Shown here: positions 34,626-46,315 of the stretch, piece by piece
How the letters are laid out: every line of letters starts with the position of its first letter
Numbering within the stretch: the first letter of the stretch is position 1
Source: Morinoia aosen
Lineage: Eukaryota; Arthropoda; Malacostraca; Amphipoda; Talitridae
Assembly: GCA_030386875.1 (NCBI GenBank)
Contig: CM059576.1
Coordinates: 68,881,581 to 68,945,580 of the forward strand
Direction: 5' to 3'
DNA: 64,000 nucleotides
The notes under the pieces: generated by a model
The model's database searches: none
Seen by the model: the letters and a program-made list of their open reading frames with translations, nothing else
What the model was told of the DNA's origin: nothing
Made by a program: the position numbers and the translations under genes

Positions 34626-36207
34626 CATCCTAAAATAAAATTATACAATTGTAATTATTTTTATAAATTTACAAGACCGAATTCACTCGATAAAACCCGA
34701 AATTTTACCAAAAATGTGTTTCGAAAATATTTGCCGATCACGGTTCCGTCCGTCACATCCGTTTGGAAACATTGCGCAGAACCATTTCGCAAGCGCTCAC
34801 AGCATATAAGGCCGGCTTTCCGGGCAGAGTAGTCATTTACGTAGAGATTCTCCTGCGTGTAGTGCTTGGGCCCCAGAGGGGGCACTTGTAAGTATCAAGT
34901 GTTAATGTTAAGTGTTTTATTACATATATTAACTTGTCTGTGTAGTGAGAGCTCATTTTTGTGATTAACTTAGGAACACTCACTATGTTTCCTCTGTGCC
35001 GGTGTTAGTTAGGCACAAGCTTCAAGCTCACTGCCCCATCTTTGTCATTGTTTCCTTTTGTCTTTGCTAAAACACTATAACCTTGTTTCCATCTTTAGTT
35101 TGTTTATACCGTTGTGCCTGTTTATATGCTACTACTTTTTATATGTACTTTTGCTGCGCCTAGAAGCAATTCACGCTTATAGAGGCTTCACCTTTTCTCA
35201 TATTTACTTTTGGTACATTATTGAATTGCCTCAGTGCTGTAGCTATTTTACTTCTAGCTGTTAGTTTATTTGGATTATACAACCAGTCGTCTTGCTGCTT
35301 GTGATATCAGGATAGAGCTTATGACCAGTTGGTCTTGAACACCGGTTCTGGGTGTTGAGATGATTCAGGCTGTAACTCGGGCGCTAGAGCTGCGCACTGC
35401 CCTTAGCACTAGACTCCTGCCATTGTTCTCCTTGTAAGCAGCAAACTGCAGCAGTCTTGCACATGTGTATGAATAGACTCGTTATTGTACAAATTAATCC
35501 AGCACGATGTCCCTTGACAGGATCTACTGGACCACACATTCCATGCACTCACAAACACGTATGGAGCCAAACCCTAACCCCTTAATTGCAGCCACTCTGC
35601 ATTAAGAAATCAAGGAGCTTACCACCTCCAAGTTTCTCCTCCCATGTAAACTTTCTAAACTGGAAGGCCTGCATCCCTGCAGCTAAGCCGCTAAAATCTC
35701 CAGTTGAGACTATTGGGTCGAGAGCCTCCATTCTCACCGAATTTACTCAACCGTTAAGTTTCCCACTTAACGTTGGTACCTCCCACACCTTACACCATCC
35801 TCAACTTCACACTCCAGTACACGCTTCCACAAGCCTGAACTGAACGCATCGTCTGAAGTTCTTCAACCGCCTCAGACTCTCCCCAAGAACGTCTCGAACC
35901 AAGAATCAAGCCTCGCACTTCGGCGTTCAACCTCAACTTTAATAAACCCCAAAGGCGAGCTATTCTGTTCTCTCATTCTCCCCGAGTGGTGGCTGTATGG
36001 TGGTTTTATTATTTCTTGTTGATTATTAGACGCTTGAAATATTGCGTCCGAACACCGTCCTCAACTCCTTCTGAGATTGCAAATCATTGAAACTCAACGT
36101 GCGTTAACACGCGCTGGTGACCCTTTTAAATTGCTTTGCTCTTCAAGCTTCACATAACGAAATTGAGTTCCTCAACTTTGGGCGAACTTTAGAGTTCCTT
36201 TTCTATT
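34626..36207. other. Unassigned insert within BEL 3' region (possible solo LTR)
   Basis: A 1.6-kb stretch separates the DUF5641 frame from a plausible polyprotein tail at 36208. It contains a TATA-like CATATAAGG at about 34803 and an AATAAA at about 35940, which would fit a promoter and poly(A) signal of an unrelated solo LTR. I could not find its ends or a target duplication. The short open frame 35586-35843 has no recognised domain. Confidence 0.35.
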
Positions 36208-36360
36208 GAACGCCCTAGAGATCAGCGTTATTCTTCTGAATCAGACTACTCGGAAACTTCCGAAGAACCTGAAATTGAGGCAGCTGCACGGCCTAGGCGT
36301 CAGGCAGCTCACCAGCAACGTAGCAAGCTTGCAGACTTAATTAGGAGAGGACACCTCTAA
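36208..36360 (+). pseudogene. Probable displaced C-terminal tail of BEL polyprotein
   Basis: A 50-codon open stretch, acidic then basic (SSESDYSETSEEPEIE, then RPRRQAAHQQR, then DLIRRGHL and TAA). It resembles the charged ends of BEL/Pao polyproteins that follow DUF5641. It lies 170 bp upstream of the 3' LTR. No ATG is needed if it was once continuous with the 34625 frame. Confidence 0.45.
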
Positions 36361-36529
36361 TGTCCTTCCCTACTTTATTGCTCATAAAAATAATATGCGC
36401 ATAAATGTAATTAGTGTTCTTTCTATGCTTCCTCTGGAAAGTAACATTAATGTATTAAAATGTTTGAATGTTAAATCTATGTAACGGAAATTTCTGATGA
36501 AAACTCCGTTTTTTCTCTTGCCGGGATTG

Positions 36530-37127
36530 TGTCGAGGTTCCAGTCATTACTCGAACGCTGAGGTCCTTTGCGGACTTTATAAGGTTAACATCGGCATCTT
36601 TGGGATGCTTTATTTCCAATCAAGCCTGATACATATGATCTTAGCATTGGTTTTTCAAATGTCTTATAACTAACCCTATATATAGGACACCATGACGGTT
36701 CCCCGTAAAGCCGGTACCCATTTCCGACACCTGGGTTGAGTGGGGTATTGTGCTTGAGCTTTCCCTTATACCCAACAGGGAAAATCTCTGCGCCAGCGCC
36801 GGGATACGAACCCGCGACTCCAACAAACGAGCCCGATCCCTTAACCACTGTACCACGGAGAGCACAAAAAGGCACAAAAAGGCACAAAAAGGCCTTCCGC
36901 AATAAGGGGCAAAGGCGTTGCTCCTTCTAATCAGCCTAAAATTAATAACGCTGATAATTTTGCGACTAAGCAGAGCAATGGCGGGGGTTCCTCACGTCTA
37001 CGGCGACAAATGTAAATTTAAATACTAAAACGTTCGTCTGATCTTCTTGTTCGAGTCCTAAGCCATCGCGACGGATTCGAACAAGCTAAGGAGCGTGGCG
37101 ACAGAAGTCGGCCACCTCAGATTGAAA
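36530..37127 (+). repeat. 3' LTR of BEL, proximal part
   Basis: Begins TGTCGAGG. It is broken by the SINE at 36585-36865, where a CACAAAAAGG motif present once in the 5' LTR is tripled next to the SINE. It is broken again at 37127 by LINE-A and resumes at 46316. Confidence 0.85.
36585..36865 (-). mobile_element. tRNA-derived SINE (copy 1) in the 3' LTR
   Basis: The minus strand starts GTGCTCTCCGTGGTACAGTG (A-box like, about 36840-36855) and has GGGTTCGTATCCC (B-box, 36801-36813). These are internal RNA polymerase III promoter signals of a tRNA-derived head. The body then matches the other two SINE copies. The 3' end is TTGATTGGAAATAAAGCATC, probably borrowed from a partner LINE. Confidence 0.8.
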
Positions 37128-37224
37128 AAAAGAAAAAGAAAGAAAAAGAAAAATGTTTATTTCCAAAATGTCACATGAGATACATGCCAACATATTGGCT
37201 TTTAAAAGTTTCTTAAATATAGGG

Positions 37225-37675
37225 CATCCATAAACAAATGTTCCATACGAGGAGTACTAATTGACAAACCATCCGAGGTGTACAAGTAGATGAGCCATAC
37301 GAGGCATAATAATAGACAAACTATACGAGGTGTACTAATAGACAAACTGTCAGAGGTGTACAAGTAGATAGACCATACGAGGCATATTAATTGACAAAAT
37401 ATACGAGGCGCACTAATAGACAAACCATTCGTGGTGTGCTAGTAGTCTAACAAAAGTTCTATACTAGGAGTACTAATTGACAAACCATGCGAGGTGTACA
37501 AATAGATAAGCCATACGAGGCATAATAATAATAGGCAAACTATACGAGGTGTACTAATAGACAAGCTATCAGAGGTGTACAAAATAGATAGACCATACGA
37601 GGCATATTAATAGACAAAATATACGAGGCGTACTAATAGACAAACTACACGTGGCTTGCCAATAGTCTATCTCTG
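37225..37675 (-). repeat. 26-bp tandem repeat in LINE-A 3' UTR
   Basis: About 17 units of a 26-bp motif with ACGAGGTGTACTAATAGAC and an alternating ACGAGGCATAATAATAGAC variant. It is present also in the truncated copy at 26290-26518. It lies within 100 bp of the LINE 3' end. Confidence 0.85.
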
Positions 37676-39097
37676 TCAAGGGTAGTTGAATGAGAAATGA
37701 AAAATATGCCCTAAAAATACGCAAAGCCCTATCACCACCAAAAACATATTTCATATCATCTGGATATTCACCACATCATGCGGACATGGGTACATGGGAT
37801 AAAATAGAGATACAGTGTAAGCCGGTTACCACTCATGATTGACAAATATCTTCAAAATATTGGTAGAAATGGGTATGGGTAAACAAACATATATTCAATA
37901 TCAAAATTCATAGCTTGTACAACATACGGACAGAAAGATAATTTTACTACGATTCATATGCTCAAATTGCACTTTATTTCATTAATTATATATGACATTA
38001 ATCCGATTTACAGAAACGCCCTCTGGGGAAGTGATAGATCTATTTTTGAATCATTTCGCTGTTGCAATAAAATTTATTAACCGAAAGGTTTTTGCGCAAA
38101 GAAATGAAATAGAAACATGTATATCTATTTATGTAGATACATATATATACCTACACACGTACACACACATATTAATATATACTTATTGAAAATAAAATAT
38201 TAGAAAAAAATACATATATAAGATAAAAGAAAGAAGCAACCTACCATCTACTACACAGAAAATGACAGCTGAGCTCACTGTAATCCTAAGAAATTTTTGC
38301 AAAAAATAACTAAAAGGAAGAGAAGACTTCGAAAACATAAAAATGAGCTGTTTTTTAATTTCTTCGCAGAAATTTTTAAGAAAAATCAGGTTATAGTCAA
38401 GAATCAACACAACTCTTCAGCATTATACGGACATGTGTACGTGGGATAAAATGGAGTAACATTGTGGCCGGATATCACATCTGATAGGAGAATATTCACA
38501 AAATTGGCACATATAGGAAGATTAGGCCTTGATCCAAAAATAATAATTTTGATTACAGAAATTTAGAGTTTTTTCCGATTTGAAAGTTCAGTGCTAGTGT
38601 GCGCTGAACACACGGAAAAAAAATAAAAATAAAAAGACTAAATGCAATGCTTAAATAACCCCTTTCCCCCCAGCTCAGCCGAAAATCGATTAAAAACATC
38701 TTCGAGAATGATTTTGAAATAGCGAGACAACGTTAGCCAAAAATTTAATTCATTATAAGCTTTGCACAACCCTCACATCTCTAAACCTGTTTATTGGTGT
38801 ACACACAAAATGTATTTCATGGTATATTTGTCATACGGACGTTAAATATTAATACAGAAAGAGAAAGAAATAACAAAATAAAGATGAGGAAATACTCCTA
38901 ATTATGGAAAGAACGTTCGTTCTGCTGCACTGAACTGACGGCTGTGGTGCTCATTGTTGTCGACAGAAATAAGTAAGATGAATATACGAATCGCTTAGCA
39001 AACGTAAGATGAAATAGTTTCTAAATTTCTAACATAAATTTCAGGAAAAATTAAAATTCCTGATAGATGGGAAGTTCACACCGAGATGCTGCAGGCC
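37676..39097 (-). other. Remainder of LINE-A 3' UTR
   Basis: A/T-rich, no open frame of interest. Simple ATATAC/ACACAT repeats occur around 38140-38185. Confidence 0.5.
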
Positions 39098-42060
39098 CTA
39101 TGACAGAGATGCAAAATGACGTGACACATTTACTCTAAATTCTTTTCCAGTTTTAGAGTTTTTGATATGCTGGGGAAGCTTGTTCCACAAAAAAGCTCCA
39201 GAAACTGAGAGAGCTTTTTGTCCCACGTTAGATGAACGGTAACTGACTAAAACATCGTTCCTCCAGTTTGGTTTTTCGTTTTAGGATATTAGATGGAAAA
39301 AATTTTACCACCTCTGCATTATTTTGGGGGAGGTACAGAGAGGAGAATACTCGTCGAGCTTTCTGGATCATGAATCTGTTCGGTATTGGGATCCAGTCGA
39401 GTTTTCTTAAAAGAGGGGTGACATGATCGTATTTATTGAAATTTCCTTTGCATACCACTTTGGCGGCGAAGTTTACACATTTTTGCAACTCTTCCTGACG
39501 ACATTTAGGTAAGTCTCCCCACACAAGACTGCAGTAGTCCAGACGCGATAAGACTAGAGACTGAATCACTAATAATCTAGATTTTTCGTCAAGTGTGTTC
39601 TTTATACGATGAAAGAACATTAAGGTTCCGTTAATTTTGTTGCACATTGTTTCGACGTGTGAATTGAAAGTCATATTTTTGTCAAACCAAACACCCAGAT
39701 TTTTAACCTTATCGACTGGTTTAATTGTATCGTCTCCAAATGTTAGCTGGAATGGTGGTAAATTTTCAGTCGCATTCTGTGATCCAAAAATAATGCATTG
39801 CGTTTTACTTGCGTTAAGTTTGAGGCCATTACGGTCATACCACAATTTCAGATTTCTCAGAAGGTTTTCAGCGTTGGCTTGTGTTTCTGTTAAATCCGAT
39901 GTTGAGCTTGTCATGGCAATTTGTACGTCATCAGCATACATTGAGATTTTTGTGTTTGCTGGCATGGTGGGGAAATCGTTGATGAAAATTGAAAATAGGA
40001 GTGGGCCGATGATTGAACCTTGAGGAACGCCAAAGTTATTTGGTATGAATGATGACATTTTGTTATTCAAGCACACTGCATGAGAGCGGTTTCGTAGGTA
40101 GCTTTCAAACCACTGAGTGTCTATTCTGAGGTTTGAAATTTTTTGTAGAAGTTTCTTATGCTCAACACTGTCGAAAGCTTTGGAGAGGTCAAGCAATAGT
40201 AAGAGAGTTAATTTTTTTGGTCAATATCATTGTAAATTTTTTCTGTTATGTTTAACAGGGCGTCCTGAGTACTGGTATTCCTCCTGTAAGCATATTGATT
40301 TCGATGTAGTAGATGTGACTCGTCTATGTAAGACGAGAGCTGGTTTGTTATTACTTTTTCTAATATTTTGGACATTACAGGCAGGAGACTGATTGGCCTG
40401 TAGTTTGACGCTATGTCGATATCACCAGATTTATGTAATGGCTTAATTATGGATAGTTTCCATTGATCGGGAAACTTGTTTGTGACTATAGATGTATTTA
40501 TTATCAAGCGAATAAAGGGTGCTGTGACAGGGAAGCTGTCTTTTATATGTTGGAGGCTTATGCCATCATGTCCAGTCGCTTTAGTATTCTTTAGCGAGTA
40601 TAAGATTTTTCGTATCTCTATGACGCTAACTGGCTTTGGTCTCCACTTGTTGCTACTATTTGGGGATGAAACATCGCTCAGATTTGCCTCTGTAGATGTG
40701 TCTGAAACTGTCCTAGATATTTCATTGAAAACATCTTCGCCAACTTTTGAGATGAAAGTGTTAAAGTCATTCGCCATATCTGAGGGGTTGTCAAAAGTGC
40801 TTTTGCAGTCTAAATTTTTATACTGAGCAGCTTCTCTAATGATTTCCCAAGTTCTTTTAGGGTTTTGTTTTGCCGCCAAGAGTTCTTTGTGGAAGTAGTC
40901 CCGTAATGCTTCCCTAACTTTTCTTCGTAGGATCTTCTCATGATCTTTATATAATTTTCGACGCGTACTGTCTGATTCATTCAGTTTGTACTCACGCTGC
41001 AAATTTCTTTTAGCTCTGCTCAAATGTTTTATCTCATCTGTTATCCATTTAGAAATTCTTGGCTTCACTTTCTTCGTAGTGAAAGGTGCGCATTCGTTAA
41101 GAGCTGATACGAAATTTTCGTTGAAAAGCGAAACTTGTAGATTGACATCATCGATGTTTTCCATGCTTTGAAATTCACTTCATCTGTCTAATAGCTTTTC
41201 TTGAAATATTTCAGGGGAGTAGTGGTTTTTCGTGCGATGTGTAATGTAACTAGATTTCTGTTTCTCTTTTGCAATATTGATTTGGCATTCTACCGAATGG
41301 TGATCAGAAAAGGACGGTAAGATTTCTGTGCTGAGTACTGCTTGGGGATTGTTGGTAATTGCTAGGTCAAGAAGAGTTTTAGAAGTGTTGGTAATTCGCG
41401 TTGGTTCTTGGACCATTTGAGAAAGATTAAGTCTGTGCAGCATCTTGCTTAGCTGATTGTTTTTATTTGTCAGATCCACGTTAAAATCTCCGAAAACATA
41501 GAAAGACTTTTTGGCTGCAGAGATTGATCTAAGCGTATTTTCAATGAAATCTAATGTTGGACGAAGAGATGCTGACGGATGTCTGTAAAGACTGCCGATA
41601 ATGAAAGACTGTGTTTGTTTACTTGAACATTGAGCCAAACCATTTCTATGTCTTCGCATTTTTCTTTTATCGGAACTAAGGATGTAGAGTAGACATCTTT
41701 GATGAAAATGCATGAACCGCTACCTCTCTTACTCTTGACTCCGTCATAACGGTACAATTTGTACCCGGTAATGCTGAGATATGAGCTTTCGACTCGTGAA
41801 TCGAACCATGTTTCAGATACGCATAAAATATCGATATCGTTAGTGATCAACATTACTCGTACGTCATCCATTTTACCATTGAGGCTGCGAGCATTTATGT
41901 GCAATATTTTGATATTATTTACCTCAATAGGCAGATCTTTAGTGGAGTTATTGCATTTTTTAGGTCTAGCAGGGCATTTAGTATTCGTCTCTAGGTCTTT
42001 ATTGCCGCGTTCATTGTTTGTGATTTCAGCTTCATATTCAATTTGATCAATGTTATTTAG
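39098..42060 (-). pseudogene. LINE-A ORF2: endonuclease and reverse transcriptase (broken)
   Basis: About 985 codons. The endonuclease nicks target DNA and the RT copies the RNA there (target-primed reverse transcription). EEP endonuclease motifs: LHINARSLNGK, CVSETWFDS, SLYRHPS, FGDFNVDL, FSDHHSVE. RT motifs: ATGHDGIS, IIKPLHKSG, SNYRPISLLPV, DLSKAFDSV, GVPQGSIIGPLLF and SMYADDVQ (YADD intact, about 39930). The C-terminal YRSSNVGQKALS block ends at TAG 39098-39100. Breaks: a frameshift near 41630, an in-frame TGA at 41178-41180, a shift at an A7 run (40212-40218) and a shift near 39270. There is no ATG close to its start: it follows the ORF1 TGA in the same frame. It belongs to the CR1/Jockey group; the exact clade is not resolved. 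Confidence 0.9.
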
Positions 42061-44615
42061 TCACAAAATGGGGGAGGGAGCAACACGATTTTCATCACGC
42101 ATTTTCAAGAGGGCGCTATAGTGGTCCTGTTTCCGGTGTATGTTTACCGGAGGACAGTTTATCAGAGCATTTGATGTAGGGGAGATTGTCGTCTTCCAAA
42201 TCCCATTGTCTCTTTCATCAAATACGTGGATTGGTGTTCTCGTTACATTAGAAAGTATTTGGGGTATGAGGTCTCCAACTGCGTGATCGAAGACTTTCCT
42301 ATCGATGTATTTATCGATGAGTTGTTCGAAACTGCCACTGTTCTTGTCAACGAATTTTGCATACTGGTCCTTGTTTCTGGAGCTCTCAGTTTTGATGGCT
42401 TTTTTCAGAGATATATAATTCCATTTCGATTTTTGTTGTGAAGCAAGTTGCGTCGTTACGGCGTGGAGGAGACAGTGTCCGTCACCTACAGTGTAAGCGG
42501 GCTCCAATTTGAGCGATCGTTTCAAGTCGTCCAGTGTGTGTGCAACGCGTGTGCAGATTTGATTCACTGTTGATTTTTCGGTAGCAGTATTAGTTTGGTC
42601 GTTCGACGGAGGCCCGGCAGAGGCATCAGATTTTTTTCGAATAATTTGATTTTCTTTGGAATAGTTTTGAATATCGGTATTCGCTTGACTTTCCTTGGTT
42701 CCTGCGTACTCACTGGAAAGTTGAGAATTGGTTGAAAAGGAGGGCATGTCGCAATCACTATTTGTGTCTGTTGCAAGTAACGCGAATTTATTTTTCGTAC
42801 TGACATTATATTTGTCTGAGATCGAATCAGGGAAAGGCTCAGGCTTATTTACGTTCCTCATGCTGTGGGTGAGTGAGTTACTCAGACTTCTGCTTGATGA
42901 CGCAATCAATTTTGAAGGATTTGGTGTACCATGGGCAGTGATGTGCATAGGCTTATATTCTTTTTGAAAGTCTAATGTGAGACTATTTGTCTCATTCCGT
43001 AAATTTTTCGATTCATTGGAATGATCTACAATTCCATTTATTGCTTGACATTTGTTGAAACGAGGACAATATGGCACGGTGATTCGCAATGTTGATTTCA
43101 TTGCTAGTTGTTGAAGAAAACAGAAGTTCTCTTCCTGGGTCCGAGGCCATTGAAAGTTATTGAGTGCGTCACCATTCTCATTTTCTCGGTATGTTTGAAA
43201 TTGAATCAAGTTTAAACCCAGGTTTTTGCAAAAATGCCTCGCTTTGTTGAAATCGTTTGCACTGCAAGCATCGGCAATATAAATACGAGAAAGTGCGTAC
43301 TTTCTTACAATTTGTTGTTTGATTCGAGCAAGGTCTGAGGGCGAGTGGCAGAGACCATCAAAACTTAGTACATAATTTTTGAATATAGGCATGCAATTTA
43401 CAGTATGGAGAAGGTCATCGAAGCACCCTGATGGAACAGTTTTGATCCAGCACGAGCGATCGATATCCTTTCTTCTGATCGTGCTTAGGATATTATCACC
43501 TAGCAGCAAAGTGTCGTAAGGTTCTCGACAATTGTAGTCGATTTCACAAGATATACTAGCAGGTACCACAGGTGCAAGGTCTTGAGAACTTATATGTGAA
43601 TTTAAAGCAAAAAGCTGTTCGGTTAGGTTCTGAATGTTTGTTACTGCAGAGAAAATCGACGGCGGGCTAGGAGGCTCACGTTGTCTTAGGGATTTATTGA
43701 AAAACGTTGCTGTTAGAGACAAATTGTGAATAATTTCATGAATTTTTTGAGAGGTTGTTATTTGAAGCGGGTGCAAGTAGCCATTAAAAGAAGCAACAGT
43801 GTTATTTTTTTGCTCTGTACTGGAAATTTTATTTTGTTTACACAGCTTGCGCTCTGGGGTAATTTACTGCCAGTATCGGTTTGTGCGCGGAAATTATCGA
43901 ACATATTATCTGGAGAATGAGAAAAGTCTACCACGCTTGAAATGACCTTATTAGTACAAACTATTTTTTCTTGTACCACTGATGAGGATGGTGTTTGTGT
44001 CCCCGCCGCTGGCGGACAGTTCGGAGCGTTTTTGTTGACGCAGAGCTGGGGAGCTGGCACGCTGTTTTGCTTGTTCAGATGAGGAGCAGGTGGTTGTGGT
44101 GCTGCGGCTGAGACTTCACTGCTTCGAACCTTCAAATGATTGCTGGAGGTTTGGCAGATATGTTTTCCCTCATCCGGCGATATTGGTTGCATAGTCTTCA
44201 CTGACGTTGTTTCGGAAGGTGACACACATTCTTTGACGGGGTTACTGGCATCTGTTAACAAGTCTCCCGTCTTTTGAGCATTAGAATCTTGTGCGTGAGA
44301 GGATGCAGCGTCTGAGAGATTTTCGCCCGTGCCAGATGACTCAGATTTTGCAGTCATTAGTAATGCTTTAGGGGCTGAGAAACACTTGCTTATATCAGAC
44401 TTCACGAACGTCCGAGAAACATTTTTCGGTTTGAGTGTTTGAGGACCTTGAACTGATGGATTTACAGGGGCGGATTTATTAGGTCTGCCTTTCCGCTTTA
44501 TGGCTGGTGCTCTGCGCTTTTTACTGAGCTTTTCGTACGAAGCTGTACTGGAGGATGTTGTTTTTTCAGATGGGGCAACCTTCCGAGTAGTTGAACGAGT
44601 TCTATATTGATGCAT
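42061..44615 (-). pseudogene. LINE-A ORF1: nucleic-acid-binding/SGNH-like region plus OTU cysteine protease
   Basis: About 850 codons from the ATG at 44613-44615, broken once by a shift at an A7 run (43805-43811). Residues 1-280 are basic and low-complexity (RRAPAIKRKGRPNKS), presumably RNA binding. In the second frame, YDTLLLGDNILSTIRR (about 43480-43515) resembles block I of an SGNH esterase, a domain known in CR1 ORF1, but the catalytic Ser position is Asn. Near the C-terminus, VGDGHCLLHAV (about 42465-42500) and QDHYSALL (about 42105) fit the Cys and His boxes of an OTU deubiquitinase-type cysteine protease. The OTU fold is known in some retroelements; the role here is unknown. The frame ends TGA 42061-42063. 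Confidence 0.82.
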
Positions 44616-46315
44616 TGTGACGTTGATAGAGAGGGAAGAAAAATTAAAGTTTGTTCATTGGGTTAAAGTAGAAGACCTCGCCTTTTAAAGGTAGATAAAA
44701 AGAGACTGCCAGTAGGAAAGCAAGGGGGGGGGGCTTGGGGTGTAAGCCAGAGGAGGACAGAGTGTGAGCGGGAGGAGGGGGCAGGATGCTTGAGGTCGGC
44801 AGAGCAGAGCAGCGTTGCTTGCTGTCCTGCTTGGGGAAGAAAAGAGAAAAGAAAAAAAAGAAAGAAAAGAAATTCAACTTTTCCATCAGAAGATTGCTCT
44901 GGTGAACTATTCGAGAAACGTCGTATTGTTTAAATTTACTTCACATTGTGGAATTATGTTCCGTCTGTGAACACAGGCTTACTATGTTTAACATGGTAAG
45001 TTATTTCCAAAGTTGCTGGATCAAGTTTATTTAATTTTTATATCTAAAAGTTCCTTCAAAGAAGAAGAAGTGAATAATGACGACAATGACGTTCAGACTT
45101 TTGCAGGTTGACACATTTTACTCATTCAGTTTCTCAACGTTTCATAATTACAAAATTTGTAATCCCTCATTCACTTTGAAAAATTGGGTGATTAACTTTC
45201 AACAAGAAAAATAGCTATCATTGAAATGTTTGCGGATGAGGGATTGCGTTGCTCGTTCACATTTGAAGACGAAAATGACTGCCTTTTAATGCCAGATGTA
45301 GAGAAGCCGCCCGTAAGCAAGAGGGGGAGGGGTAGAGGAAAAAAGAAGTTAGAGTAGACAGAGACGGGGGTGCGGGGGATCAGGATGCTTGCGGTGATCC
45401 AGCTTGGCGTTGCTCGTTCGTCTGCTTGTGAAGAAAACAATACAATTTTTTCCGTGTGAAGATTGCTATGGTGAGCTATCCACCAGACGTCATATTGCTG
45501 AAAATTCGCCTCACGTTGTGGAATTATGTTCTAGCAGTGAACACAGATTTAAGTTAGCCACTATTACGGCGTGGCAATTTTTCCAAGGAGAGGGTAGGCT
45601 GGGGGGAGGAAGGGGTGCGGGCGCAGACTTGGGGTAGCTGGGCCCTCATAGAGGTCTATTGTTTCAGGGTGTCACATTTCATTCACTCATTTTGAGACCT
45701 TCAACATTTACAGAATTTATTTTTCTCTAAATCACTTTTTACGTCACTGTTTCATAAAGAGTTCTCAATAAAAGGACAGAGTTACTTACTGGTAAAGTAA
45801 TTTGAGCACAATTTTAAGGATTAAAGGTCGATATTGAGCGTCATAGACACTCAACATAATTTTTTGCAATAACTGATAAAAATTACAAAAGAGTTATCAC
45901 TGTGTTTTATGTTTGGCTTCACGAAATTCAAATTTGCTGCTGCGTCGGACCTTTTTTGTTTCCATGGTGGTATTAGTGGTACGTTTGTTCTATATGCGAA
46001 AAGAAGGAGGGGCAGGCGTTGCGGTTGACCAGGGAGGGAGGCTACACCGAGGGTCGCTACACAGACTTCGAGTGGAGACAAAGTTTACAGAAAGCACCAG
46101 TCTGTTTTTGCACAATAAAATTGGTAACAACTGATTGTATTTAATTACTGTTTTACACTTTCGCGATTCAATGAGGTAGAAAGCACATTCACAGATACTC
46201 AGTTCGAGTTTGGGGTTTTGGGAAAGTTTCGTTCCCTTACATTTTGAAATGTTTGACCCCGCGTTTATGCGGAGCGTCAGTTCACCTCTGCACCCGACGA
46301 GTTATCGCATGAACA
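44616..46315 (-). promoter_or_regulatory. LINE-A 5' UTR with repeated monomer-like units
   Basis: Two diverged direct repeats of about 570 bp are visible. The segment around 44700-45000 (including TTGTGGAATTATGTTC) is repeated at about 45290-45560, and a third, weaker purine-rich block (GAGGGAGGCTACACC) lies at 45990-46060. Each is strongly purine-rich on the plus strand, so pyrimidine-rich in LINE sense. Tandem 5' UTR monomers act as promoters in other LINEs; that role here is inference. Confidence 0.5.

Larger units (their letters stand above)
37128..46315 (-). mobile_element. LINE-A: near full-length CR1/Jockey-like retrotransposon
   Basis: A 9.19-kb minus-strand insertion in the BEL 3' LTR, flanked by TGAAA (left end of the LTR piece at 37127, right at 46316-46320). 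Order in its own sense: pyrimidine-rich repeated 5' UTR (46315-44616), ORF1 with degenerate SGNH-like and OTU domains (44615-42061), ORF2 with apurinic-type endonuclease and reverse transcriptase (42060-39098), a long 3' UTR with 26-bp repeats, and a T/C-rich tail. This exceeds the usual 4-6 kb of the group because of the long ORF1 and UTRs. Confidence 0.88.
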
